Positions 6,871-12,609 of a DNA stretch of 25,047 bases are shown here, one piece after another. Position 1 is the first letter of the stretch, and each line of letters opens with the position of its first letter. The position numbers and the translations under genes are program-made. Origin of the DNA: a virus. Below the pieces are notes generated by a model. The model did not search any database, was not told the origin of the DNA, and worked only from the letters and a program-made list of their open reading frames with translations. The stretch covers positions 1 through 25,047 of IMG/VR virus record IMGVR_UViG_3300005293_000051. The stretch is one strand, 5' to 3'.

Positions 6871-7259
6871 CCGTCACCAACCCGAACAACTACCAGACCG
6901 TCGAGGACGAGTACCTCGCCGTCATGCCTTCGACGGTCCGCTGCACCCCGGCGACGACGAAGAACGCCTACGGGAAGAGGAGCGCCGGCGGCCCGGCCGT
7001 GGAGTCCCCCGCCTACCTGGAGACCAGCCACGAGTCCTTTACCACGGAGGACGGAGACATTCAGGTCGCGAACGGCCGCGCATTCCTCGGCTACGTCATC
7101 CCGTGGCTGACCGCAGACGATACGTTCCAAGTCCAGGACCTCGCCGGGGCATGGTCAACCGTCACCATGATCGCCGTCGAAGCCAAATACGGTCCCGACG
7201 GCATCCACCACCAAGAAGTCTGGTACGGCGGCCGCGGAACCGTCCGGGGCAGGAAGTAA
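6867..7259 (+). CDS. Head closure / stopper-like connector
   Basis: This 130-residue protein overlaps the adaptor gene by four bases (ATGA). It is beta-rich, with DIQVANGRAFLGYVIPWLTADDTFQVQDLAGAWSTVTMIA in the centre, a pattern seen in gp16-like stopper proteins (SH3-like barrels with a 'D.v...G..w.V..v' end). The tail (HHQEVWYGGRGTVRGRK) is basic. Placement between the adaptor and the gp10-like gene is the standard slot. The call rests on gene order and fold pattern, not on a named motif. Confidence 0.65.
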   Translation: MTVTNPNNYQTVEDEYLAVMPSTVRCTPATTKNAYGKRSAGGPAVESPAYLETSHESFTTEDGDIQVANGRAFLGYVIPWLTADDTFQVQDLAGAWSTVTMIAVEAKYGPDGIHHQEVWYGGRGTVRGRK

Positions 7260-7262
7260 ACC

Positions 7263-7691
7263 ATGGCGGAGATAGAGGTCGCCCGAGTCACCGTCACCGG
7301 CCACGACGACCTCATCCGACTCATGGTCCTCGCCGGCCAGTCCGCCGCGCCCATCCTCGGGCAGACCCTCAAAGAGGGCGCCGACGACATGATGCGCGAG
7401 TCCCAGGAACAGGTCCCCTTCCGCCACGGCCAGCTACGGGAGTCCGGCCGCGTATCGGGGCCCGTCACGCTAGGCGCAGACCTTGTCGTGTTCCTCTCCT
7501 ACGGCAACACCGCCGTCGCGTACGCCCTCTACCAGCACGAGGGCCAGCGGAAAGACGGCACCCACCAGATCCGCAATTACCACAACGGCAAAAAGGGCCA
7601 CTACCTCACGGACCCGGTCAACGACGCCGCACCTACCCTCGGCCCCGCCATCGCGCTCAAGCTAGAGGAACTCATCCGGAGGAGCACATGA
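7263..7691 (+). CDS. HK97 gp10-like neck / tail-completion protein
   Basis: This 142-residue protein has AGGAAG 6 nt before ATG 7263. It shows the family pattern: helical first half with DDLIRLMVLAG and LKEGADDMMRESQEQVPFRHGQLRESG ('....a......vP..tG.Lr.s'), then a strand part with VSGPVTLGADLVVFLSYG and VAYALYQHEG ('.....vgy....YA.y.h.G'), then a tail with H and Y (YHNGKKGHYLTDPV). The motif is clear enough to place it in the HK97-gp10/minor-capsid-like family. It should sit at the head-tail joint or the tail end facing the connector. Confidence 0.75.
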   Translation: MAEIEVARVTVTGHDDLIRLMVLAGQSAAPILGQTLKEGADDMMRESQEQVPFRHGQLRESGRVSGPVTLGADLVVFLSYGNTAVAYALYQHEGQRKDGTHQIRNYHNGKKGHYLTDPVNDAAPTLGPAIALKLEELIRRST

Positions 7692-8140
7692 GCGAGACAA
7701 CCCCCCAACCCATCCAGGACACCGACGGCCACACACCCACAGCGCTGGAGCTCGTCCACGACTACGTCCTCTCCGTCACGCCCGGCGCGGCCAGCGGCAC
7801 GGACCTGTTCATGGCGTACGACCAAGACGCGACCGGCCTGGTCCGCTTCATCGAGGAAACCCCCGGCGACATCCTTCGCACCCATGGCAAGGCCGTAGCC
7901 CTCGAGTTCACCCCGATCACCATCACGGTCCGGGACAACGCCGACGACTACCAGAACGCCAAAGACGAAATCATCCGCCTCCGCTACCGGCTGGCGGCCG
8001 CCGTCGGCTACACCAGCCGCGGCCTGACCATCCTGGACGCCGAACCCCGCGGCACCATCAACCCGATCGGCCGGGACATCAAAGACCGCGAGGCTTTCCA
8101 GGCAGTCTTCGTCATCATGACGGCGCCCAGCTATGAGTGA
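7688..8140 (+). CDS. Tail terminator-like protein
   Basis: This 150-residue protein starts at ATG 7688, coupled by an ATGA overlap. The mixed alpha/beta sequence (YVLSVTPGAASGTDLFMAY, then VALEFTPITITVRDN, then DEIIRLRYRLAAAV, then AFQAVFVIMTAP) matches the 'short helix, long strand, helix, final strand' pattern of tail terminator proteins. As the last neck gene it would cap the tail tube and join it to the connector. The usual next gene, the major tail protein, is not there; a set of small unknown genes intervenes. Assigned by order and general fold. Confidence 0.65.
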   Translation: MSETTPQPIQDTDGHTPTALELVHDYVLSVTPGAASGTDLFMAYDQDATGLVRFIEETPGDILRTHGKAVALEFTPITITVRDNADDYQNAKDEIIRLRYRLAAAVGYTSRGLTILDAEPRGTINPIGRDIKDREAFQAVFVIMTAPSYE

Positions 8141-8396
8141 CCCCAGAGAAGCAGCAGCGGAGGCCCTGGAGTCTTCCCTCCGCGCCATCGACGCGAGCCT
8201 CAGCGTCCTCGTCGTAGCCCGGGAGAACCTGGTCAACGCCCTCCGCACCATCAGCACAGCCCCGGCCAAGGACCCATACCAGACCATGGGGCAGCCGCCC
8301 ATGGAAGGCTGCGAGCACACCGGAGAAGTATTCCCCGCCGGCCAGGGGCGAGGCGTCTGCGACACGTGCGGTGAGGATATACCTTGGGCTGGATAG
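8133..8396 (+). CDS. Small helical protein with C-terminal CxxC
   Basis: This 87-residue protein overlaps the tail terminator gene by eight bases. Residues 1-45 form a helix (REAAAEALESSLRAIDASLSVLVVARENLVNAL). The end carries C-EHTG followed by CDTCGE, so one Cys plus a CxxC could bind zinc. Spacing (C then 17 residues then CxxC) is that of a half zinc ribbon. The stop overlaps the TTG start of the next gene by 13 bases. First member of a chain of small genes inserted in the neck-tail junction; function unknown. Confidence 0.7.
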   Translation: MSDPREAAAEALESSLRAIDASLSVLVVARENLVNALRTISTAPAKDPYQTMGQPPMEGCEHTGEVFPAGQGRGVCDTCGEDIPWAG

Positions 8397-8554
8397 CGTC
8401 AGACCTGAACCCGCGTTGCCGCTGCTGCGGCAAGCTACTCGCCGAAAAAGTAACCCGCCCCTGGACTATCCGCTGCGGCCGCTGCAAGACCCAGAACAGC
8501 GGAGAGGACAGGACCATCCCCGTAACCACCCTCCTCGAAGAAGACCAGCCATGA
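8384..8554 (+). CDS. Com-like zinc-ribbon mini-protein
   Basis: This 56-residue ORF starts at TTG 8384 with GTGAGG (8371-8376) 7 nt upstream and ends in a 4-nt overlap with the next ATG. The core has two Cys pairs: CCGKLLAEK, then a 10-residue gap, then IRCGRCKTQNS. The pattern 'RCxxCGKLL....IRCxRCKxxN' matches the Com family of Mu-like phages, small zinc fingers of which Mu Com activates translation of the mom DNA-modification gene. No mom-like gene is visible. Whether it binds RNA here is inference; it may simply be a coupling or structural zinc protein. The start codon is the least certain part. Confidence 0.65.
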   Translation: MGWIASDLNPRCRCCGKLLAEKVTRPWTIRCGRCKTQNSGEDRTIPVTTLLEEDQP

Positions 8555-8847
8555 CCACCACCCTCTCCCCGGACACGATCACCGAAACGGACATCGTCCT
8601 CACCCAGCAGTGCGAACACTCCGCCCACCACCGCGGCCGTTCCCAGTCCCACGGCAACGGGCCGGCGACTCACTACGCCATCGCCGTCCATGCCTGCACG
8701 GTAGGGGAGGTCCCGACGGTCTATGCGGCCTGCGCGGAATGGGCGGCTTATGTGGTCGCCAAACGGGACGCGTTCTGGCTATGCCCCAGTTGCCAGAAAA
8801 TGGAACTCGGCCACGACATGTGCAGAATCATCGGCCCGATAACTTAG
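8551..8847 (+). CDS. Cys/His-rich small protein
   Basis: I start this gene at ATG 8551 (98 residues), which overlaps the zinc-ribbon gene's stop; a longer in-frame reading from 8371 would cover the whole Com-like ORF and is unlikely. Cys and His residues are many: CEHSAHHRG near the start, HAC, AACAEWAAYV, then CPSCQ and a final C. The last CPSC with the earlier Cys/His could hold one or two zinc ions. There is no good SD (GAAGAAGA), so translation probably relies on coupling. Family not recognised; part of the small-gene cassette. Confidence 0.7.
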   Translation: MTTTLSPDTITETDIVLTQQCEHSAHHRGRSQSHGNGPATHYAIAVHACTVGEVPTVYAACAEWAAYVVAKRDAFWLCPSCQKMELGHDMCRIIGPIT

Positions 8848-8849
8848 GT

Positions 8850-8855
8850 TATGAT
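8850..8855 (+). promoter_or_regulatory. Possible -10 of a leaderless transcript
   Basis: TATGAT (8850-8855) is five of six to TATAAT and lies 6 nt before ATG 8862, so a normal start point would be the A of the ATG. The gene lacks a usable SD, as expected for leaderless mRNA, which is common in actinobacteria. No -35-like sequence is seen 17 nt upstream. This is a weak but specific prediction. Confidence 0.4.
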
Positions 8856-8861
8856 TGATAT

Positions 8862-9032
8862 ATGACAGTAGATCCCGTAGGGCAGCGAAACGGCATGGTT
8901 TGGGTAGACGGCAAAGGGTACGTCCTGATAGCCAAGGCCCACGCCTACGCGGCCCTCGGCCTCAAAGTCCATTGGGACACCGCGGAGCCGGAGGAAACAA
9001 CTAACCCCGGCCTCGCCTACAAAAACGACTAA
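8862..9032 (+). CDS. Small hypothetical protein, possibly leaderless
   Basis: This 56-residue ORF (MTVDPVGQRNGMVWV...) starts at ATG 8862 and stops at TAA 9030. It sits in the gap between two better supported genes, shares their GC-rich codon use, and reads as a compact mixed protein (MVWVDGKGYVLIAKAHAYAA) with an acidic end. No SD is present, but TATGAT lies 6 nt upstream. The SD of the next gene begins 3 nt after its stop. No family recognised; the case that it is real rests on fit in the gap and codon use. Confidence 0.55.
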   Translation: MTVDPVGQRNGMVWVDGKGYVLIAKAHAYAALGLKVHWDTAEPEETTNPGLAYKND

Positions 9033-9049
9033 CCAGGAGCCAAACCCGC

Positions 9050-9286
9050 ATGGCACTAGATCACAACACCAACGAAGTCCCGCAGGCAGACGTCGACGCC
9101 GCCCTCGAGGCCCTCGGCATCAGCCGCGAACGATTCAACGTCATCTCCGAAGTACGCATCCTCCCCAAAGAGGTCCAGGTTTCCGTCTTCGAGACGACGG
9201 AGGACGGCAAGTTCAAAATCCTCACCACCGACATGGGCAACGTAGCCGCCATGGGCATCCGCACCTACAGGATTGTCAAGAAATAA
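9050..9286 (+). CDS. Small hypothetical protein
   Basis: This 78-residue protein starts at ATG 9050 with AGGAG (9035-9039) 10 nt upstream. The first half is helical (QADVDAALEALGISRERFN); the second half alternates strands (VRILPKEVQVSVFETTEDGKFKILTTD). The end is basic (YRIVKK). There are no Cys, TM or catalytic motifs. It lies in the small-gene cassette two bases before the next start. Not recognised. Confidence 0.7.
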   Translation: MALDHNTNEVPQADVDAALEALGISRERFNVISEVRILPKEVQVSVFETTEDGKFKILTTDMGNVAAMGIRTYRIVKK

Positions 9287-9288
9287 CC

Positions 9289-9795
9289 ATGGGCAAGAAA
9301 AAGAAAAAGCCCAAGTACTACGTCGACCTCTTCGATGGGCGAGACGACGAACCGCTGAGCGAGTGGAAGAAATTCAGGTCCCTAAAAAAGGCCGTCGCCT
9401 ACGCGATCAAACAGGAAATCACTGAGGACCGCATCCTCGACTCCGAAGGCCACGCCATCCCGGACCTGGACCTCGACGACCCGAAGTGGTGGAACCACCG
9501 CCGCCTCGAAACCGAATACCACCACGCAGCGTCCGCCAGGGACGTGGCGCGGAGCAACCTCGACCGGGAACGGGATGCCCGCCGCAACTGGCAGGTCACG
9601 ATGATCCGGGCAGGCTACGTCCCCATCGAGCTACTCACCGGACGCCTCATCGGCGTCAGCATCGAGCACACCGGCAGGGACGACAGCACCGTCTACCTAA
9701 CCCTCGCAGGCAACCCAGGTAAGGAAGCATCCCAGTACAGGCAGCGGCCATTCGCCGCATTCCTCCAGGCACTCAACGAAGGACTCGGCAAGTGA
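9289..9795 (+). CDS. Lys-rich-start hypothetical protein
   Basis: This 168-residue protein starts at ATG 9289. Residues 2-8 are basic (GKKKKKPK), followed by VDLFDGRDDEPLSEWKKF, a short helix, and a long charged helical middle (TEYHHAASARDVARSNLDRERDARRNW) that may form a coiled coil. The last third is more globular (RAGYVPIELLTGRLIGVSIEHTG). It has no Cys and no TM segment. It is the largest gene of the cassette and overlaps the next gene by GTGA. Function unknown; the basic start could contact nucleic acid or an acidic partner. Confidence 0.75.
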   Translation: MGKKKKKPKYYVDLFDGRDDEPLSEWKKFRSLKKAVAYAIKQEITEDRILDSEGHAIPDLDLDDPKWWNHRRLETEYHHAASARDVARSNLDRERDARRNWQVTMIRAGYVPIELLTGRLIGVSIEHTGRDDSTVYLTLAGNPGKEASQYRQRPFAAFLQALNEGLGK

Positions 9796-10046
9796 AAGCA
9801 CTCACCTTTGACCAGATCAACCACGCCCAGCATGGCTACCGGGCCGGCATCACCACCCTCCTCGACCTCGGCGGCATCCCCGAACACACCCCGGTAACGG
9901 AACGCGAATGGGTCCTCTTCGACACCAACCAGCACCTCCGCGACATGGGCCTCCAAAAGCCCCTCCCCTGGGGAGCAGACGCCGTCCCCATGTCCGAGAC
10001 GGACCTCCTGGACGTCCTCGAGAAAGCGCAGCGCAAAGCCCGGTGA
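9792..10046 (+). CDS. Small hypothetical protein
   Basis: This 84-residue protein starts at GTG 9792, overlapping the previous stop by four bases. It reads KALTFDQINHAQHGYRAGITTLLDLGGIPEHTP, then a mixed part and a helical end (ETDLLDVLEKAQRKAR). The C terminus overlaps the next start (GTGA at 10043). No zinc or TM motif and no family seen. Tight coupling on both sides makes it likely to be translated. Confidence 0.65.
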   Translation: MKALTFDQINHAQHGYRAGITTLLDLGGIPEHTPVTEREWVLFDTNQHLRDMGLQKPLPWGADAVPMSETDLLDVLEKAQRKAR

Positions 10047-10297
10047 GTACCGACGCCAGAGCCGAGACCCCGGTCCAGGAACGCACACCGGCGCCGCAGC
10101 GCATCCGCACGACCTGGCACGCAGCAGAGGCCCGCCGCATCGCCCGCCTCCACCAGATCGACGGACACGCCCAGACCCTCCGCCGCATCCGCGCCGCAGC
10201 GACAGCCCACGGCTGGTCCGAAGCTCTGCAGGCCGCAGCGAACCACCACATGGAACGACTCGAGCACCACCTGGAACTGGTGGAGGCCGGGCTGTGA
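10043..10297 (+). CDS. Small Arg/His-rich helical protein
   Basis: I start at GTG 10043 (84 residues, GTGA overlap with the gene before). The first 20 residues are Pro/Thr-rich; the rest is an amphipathic helical protein with many Arg and His (RRIARLHQIDGHAQTLRRIR, then ALQAAANHHMERLEHHLELV). It is basic and may bind nucleic acid or a membrane surface. Last gene of the cassette: a 277-nt gap with a terminator follows. Not recognised. Confidence 0.65.
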   Translation: MSTDARAETPVQERTPAPQRIRTTWHAAEARRIARLHQIDGHAQTLRRIRAAATAHGWSEALQAAANHHMERLEHHLELVEAGL

Positions 10298-10358
10298 CCA
10301 GCACCCGCCCCACCTAAAGACCAACCCAACCCGGTGGGCACGCCGGGCAGGCACGGAC

Positions 10359-10384
10359 GCCGAAGCAACGGTTATTGCTACGGC
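10359..10384 (+). other. Hairpin upstream of the tail-unit terminator
   Basis: GCCGAAGCAA (10359-10368) pairs with TTGCTACGGC (10375-10384) with one A.A mismatch and a 6-nt loop. No T tract follows. It may be an RNA structure at the end of the cassette mRNA, an operator-like dyad, or chance. Confidence 0.35.
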
Positions 10385-10434
10385 GGAATTGAGAATATCC
10401 CCCAAGGAACAGGTGAGGCGAACGGGCCTCTACG

Positions 10435-10480
10435 AAAGCCGGGACCGCGCAAAAACCTTTCAGCGCGCGGGCCCGGCTTT
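10435..10480 (+). terminator. Terminator before the tail unit
   Basis: AAAGCCGGG (10435-10443) pairs with CCCGGCTTT (10472-10480), with an inner CGCGC/GCGCG helix and a loop of about 12 nt. The tail is CCATTTG, a poor T tract. It ends the connector/small-gene unit 12 bp before the second promoter-like element. Confidence 0.7.
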
Positions 10481-10492
10481 CCATTTGCCCCC

Positions 10493-10534
10493 GGCGTGTC
10501 AGAACGCCGCCCGCGACACGCCGGTCTGTATTCT
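10493..10534 (+). promoter_or_regulatory. Late promoter-like element, copy B (tail unit)
   Basis: GGCGTGTCAG starts at 10493 and TATTCT lies at 10529-10534, exactly 36 nt downstream as in copies A, C and D. A perfect inverted GACACGCC is at 10515-10522. Transcription would start near 10541 and reach GTG 10575. It lies right behind a terminator, so it probably drives the tail module. Confidence 0.6.
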
Positions 10535-10574
10535 CCAAGAGACGCATACCATCCACCAGCGGGAAGGGCGAACC

Positions 10575-10751
10575 GTGGCCGCCAAAGCACCGAAATATAA
10601 GGTCCTCAGGGGCCTGAACTACCCGCCGGACAACAAACGGGCCGAGGCCGGCGACGTCGTCGACGACCTGCCCGACTACGCCATCGACCCGCTGCTCCGC
10701 CAGGGCGCCATCGAGCCGGCGGACGATAAGAAACCGGAGCCCGGCAAATGA
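10575..10751 (+). CDS. Small protein before the tail-tube genes
   Basis: GTG 10575 (58 residues) is preceded by GGAAGGG (10562-10568) at 6 nt; an earlier in-frame ATG at 10389 would span the terminator and promoter and is rejected. The sequence (YKVLRGLNYPPDNKRAEAGDVVDDLP, then LLRQGAIEPADDK) matches a type of small acidic protein often found next to capsid or tail genes of actinophages, with 'GLNYP...KRAEAGDVV.DLP...LL.QGAI'. Its role is not established. It is coupled to the next gene by an ATGA overlap. Confidence 0.7.
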   Translation: MAAKAPKYKVLRGLNYPPDNKRAEAGDVVDDLPDYAIDPLLRQGAIEPADDKKPEPGK

Positions 10752-11515
10752 CCTTCCGTCACGGTAGAAGTACAGCCCTCTTCCTCAACCAGATCAACGC
10801 CACGCCCTACTTCAACGCCGGCGACTTTTCCCAGACACTCCTCACCGCGGACGTTACCGTGTGGGGCAACACGGATAAGAACTACATCCCGGGCCAGGGC
10901 GACGCGACGTTCTCCGCGTCCGGTTTTTTCGACGGCGACATTGGCAAGATCGATAAGACCCTCTGGGATCTGAACGAGGCCGCAGCGTCCTACCCGGTCA
11001 CGTACTGCCCGGACGGCGGCTGCGCAGTAGGCAGGAACGCCCGCCTCAGCAGCCTCCTCCAAACGGACATCAGCAACTCCTCGCCGATCAGTTCGGCCGT
11101 GACCCTCAAGCTCAGCGCCCAGGCGAACGGAGGCGGCAAGTTCGGCAGCATCCTCAACGACGCCGCGACCCTCTCCTCCGCGACCATCACCGGCACGACC
11201 GTTGACTCCGGCATCATCGGCGGCAGCACCGCCGGAGGTTTCGTGAACATCCACGTCCCCCTGAACACCCGGACAGCCACCATCAGCGTCAAGGTCCAGG
11301 ACAGCACCAACGGCACCGTCTGGGTCGACCTCGCAGGCGGAGGCGCCCAGGTGGTACCCGCCGGCGTCGCGATAGACGCCACCCATCCGTTCGGACAACC
11401 GACCGCGTACCAGCTGCAAATAGCCGGGACGATCAACCGCTATGTGCGGGCACTCATCACGCCCACCGCAGGCACCGGGAACTTCGTTGCCGTAGTGGCA
11501 CTCGCCCGATACTAG
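10748..11515 (+). CDS. Tail-tube-like protein 1
   Basis: This 255-residue protein starts at ATG 10748. The first 60 residues (FRHGRSTALFLNQINATPYF, then DKNYIPGQGDATFSASGFFDG) match the tail-tube pattern 'HGk...l.l......f.....Kt.I.G..d.TfS..G..D', which the next gene also has. The C-terminal half (residues about 150-255) is Gly/Thr/Val-rich and may be an added Ig-like or outer domain. It is likely a tail-tube subunit, perhaps the main one with a surface domain, or a minor tube or cap variant. The order small protein, tube, tube, chaperones, tape measure fits. Confidence 0.7.
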   Translation: MTFRHGRSTALFLNQINATPYFNAGDFSQTLLTADVTVWGNTDKNYIPGQGDATFSASGFFDGDIGKIDKTLWDLNEAAASYPVTYCPDGGCAVGRNARLSSLLQTDISNSSPISSAVTLKLSAQANGGGKFGSILNDAATLSSATITGTTVDSGIIGGSTAGGFVNIHVPLNTRTATISVKVQDSTNGTVWVDLAGGGAQVVPAGVAIDATHPFGQPTAYQLQIAGTINRYVRALITPTAGTGNFVAVVALARY

Positions 11516-11530
11516 AACAGGAGCACGAAA

Positions 11531-11956
11531 ATGGCTTTTTCACACGGTAAAGTCGCGGTCCTCAAGATTGACAACGCAGCCGGCGCCCTCGTCGACATCA
11601 GCGCAATCTCCAACGCCGCCGACCTGGCAAACCAGACAGGCACCGGCGAGACAACCTCGTTCGGGTCCGCGTCCAAGACCTTCATCGCCGGCCTCAAAGA
11701 CGGCACGTTCAGCATTGGCGGGTCGTATGACAACGTCCAGGACGCGATGATCAGCGCCATGATGGACGCCGTCGCCGCGGGCACCCTGGCGTTCTGCTCC
11801 GTCGAGTACTACCCCTCCGGAGTAGGCACCGGCAAGGTCAAGTACGCCCTCGAAACCATCCCCACCAGCTACACGATCAGCACCCCGGTAGGTGGCGTAT
11901 CCACCTTCAAGCTGGACCTCCAGCGCAGCGGGAACCTCACCCAGACCGTCCAGTAA
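11531..11956 (+). CDS. Tail-tube protein 2 (major tail protein candidate)
   Basis: This 141-residue protein starts at ATG 11531 with AGGAG 7 nt upstream. It reads AFSHGKVAVLKIDNAAGA, then ETTSFGSASKTFIAGLKDGTFSIGGSYDN, then a final strand part (GVSTFKLDLQRSGNLTQTVQ), the typical short tail-tube protein of siphophages. It is closer to usual family length than the 255-residue neighbour. The frameshifting chaperones follow directly, the standard place for the major tail protein. Having two tube-like genes in a row is unusual. Confidence 0.75.
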   Translation: MAFSHGKVAVLKIDNAAGALVDISAISNAADLANQTGTGETTSFGSASKTFIAGLKDGTFSIGGSYDNVQDAMISAMMDAVAAGTLAFCSVEYYPSGVGTGKVKYALETIPTSYTISTPVGGVSTFKLDLQRSGNLTQTVQ

Positions 11957-11988
11957 CACACCCCACCTAAGAGAAGCGAGTGACCCCC

Positions 11989-12426
11989 GTGTCCGAAACA
12001 CCTGAGCAGCTGACCTCCGTACCGTCCGAGACGGCCGGCTACCTCGCCCCGGGCGGGAACCTCCGCCGCAGCATCCGCGACCGCATCGCCGCGGCCCGCC
12101 CGTTCGTCAGCGAGCTTGTCCCCGTAGAGGAGTGGGACGCGACCATCGAGGTACGGTCCCTGACCCTCGGCGAACGACAGGCCATGATGGTCGAACTGGT
12201 AGACGACGACGGGAACCTGGATAAGGAAGTCCTCGAGGCCGCCTACATCCGGGCCTGCGCGTACGACCCCGAAACCGGAGAGCGGGTCTTCGGCGACGAC
12301 GACCTCGACTTCATCCAGTCCCGCGCCGCCGGGTCCATGGACAAGGTCGGGAACGTCGCCATGCGCCTCTCCGGGAACGCAGCAGCGAAACCGGCTGAGG
12401 CGGCTGAGGGCGAAGCAAAAAAATAA
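11989..12426 (+). CDS. Tail assembly chaperone, upstream frame (gpG-like)
   Basis: This protein has 145 residues from GTG 11989; AAGCGAG (11974-11980) gives a better spaced, if weak, SD for it than for GTG 11980 (148 residues), so the start is uncertain. It reads PFVSELVPVEEWDATIEVRSLTLGERQAMMVELV, then a helical part and an Ala/Glu/Lys end, typical of gpG-type chaperones. It ends GCA AAA AAA TAA, so ribosomes meet an A7 slippery run just before the stop. The tape measure follows the downstream frame. It should bind and stabilise the tape measure during tail assembly. Confidence 0.8.
   Translation: MSETPEQLTSVPSETAGYLAPGGNLRRSIRDRIAAARPFVSELVPVEEWDATIEVRSLTLGERQAMMVELVDDDGNLDKEVLEAAYIRACAYDPETGERVFGDDDLDFIQSRAAGSMDKVGNVAMRLSGNAAAKPAEAAEGEAKK
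12417..12423 (+). promoter_or_regulatory. A7 slippery site for -1 frameshift
   Basis: A_AAA_AAA in the 0 frame ends directly at TAA (12424-12426), the classic X_XXY_YYZ form. Slipping back one base gives ATA ATG ATG GAC..., open for 57 codons to 12596. A downstream hairpin is possible: GGCGACC (12434-12440) faces GGTCGCC (12446-12452). Chaperone frameshifts are conserved across siphophages. Confidence 0.75.
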
Positions 12427-12596
12427 TGATGGACGGCGACCTTCGGGTCGCCTTCGTCGTAGCCGAGCGGACCGGCCGCACGCTACACGAGCTCTACAAC
12501 GGCAGCCCCGGCAAGGAACCCATGACGGTCGCCGAGTTCGTCCAGTGGCGGGCACTGCTCACCATCATCGAACCCGACGAGCGCAAGCAGAAGTAA
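12426..12596 (+). CDS. Tail assembly chaperone, downstream frame (gpT-like)
   Basis: This 56-codon frame is reached mainly by -1 frameshift from the upstream chaperone; the joined product would be 11989-12423 plus 12423-12596, about 202 residues. An ATG overlaps the upstream stop (TAATG), so reinitiation is also possible. The sequence (LRVAFVVAERTGRTLHELYN, then MTVAEFVQWRALLTIIE, then ERKQK) is typical of the T part of gpGT chaperones, with 'm...ef..w.a...i' near the end. The next SD overlaps the stop region, just before the tape measure. The gene is easily missed because it is short. Confidence 0.75.
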   Translation: MMDGDLRVAFVVAERTGRTLHELYNGSPGKEPMTVAEFVQWRALLTIIEPDERKQK

Positions 12597-12609
12597 GAGG
12601 AGGCGGCCC

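Noticed and set aside
8371-8550. GTG 8371 as start of the Cys/His-rich protein at 8551
   Set aside because: It would overlap the Com-like zinc-ribbon ORF in full, and the extension is Pro/Arg-rich with no pattern, as expected for a shadow.
10298-10434. tRNA or other stable RNA gene in the gap
   Set aside because: No cloverleaf or T-loop-like sequence; only one short hairpin and a terminator.
10389-10574. ATG 10389 as start of the small tail-unit protein
   Set aside because: The extension spans a terminator hairpin and the promoter-like element; GTG 10575 has a good SD.
12417-12426. A7 run as a sequencing error splitting one gene
   Set aside because: A -1 frameshift at this place is the known arrangement for tail chaperones, and the stop directly follows a proper heptamer, so a programmed shift is the simpler reading.
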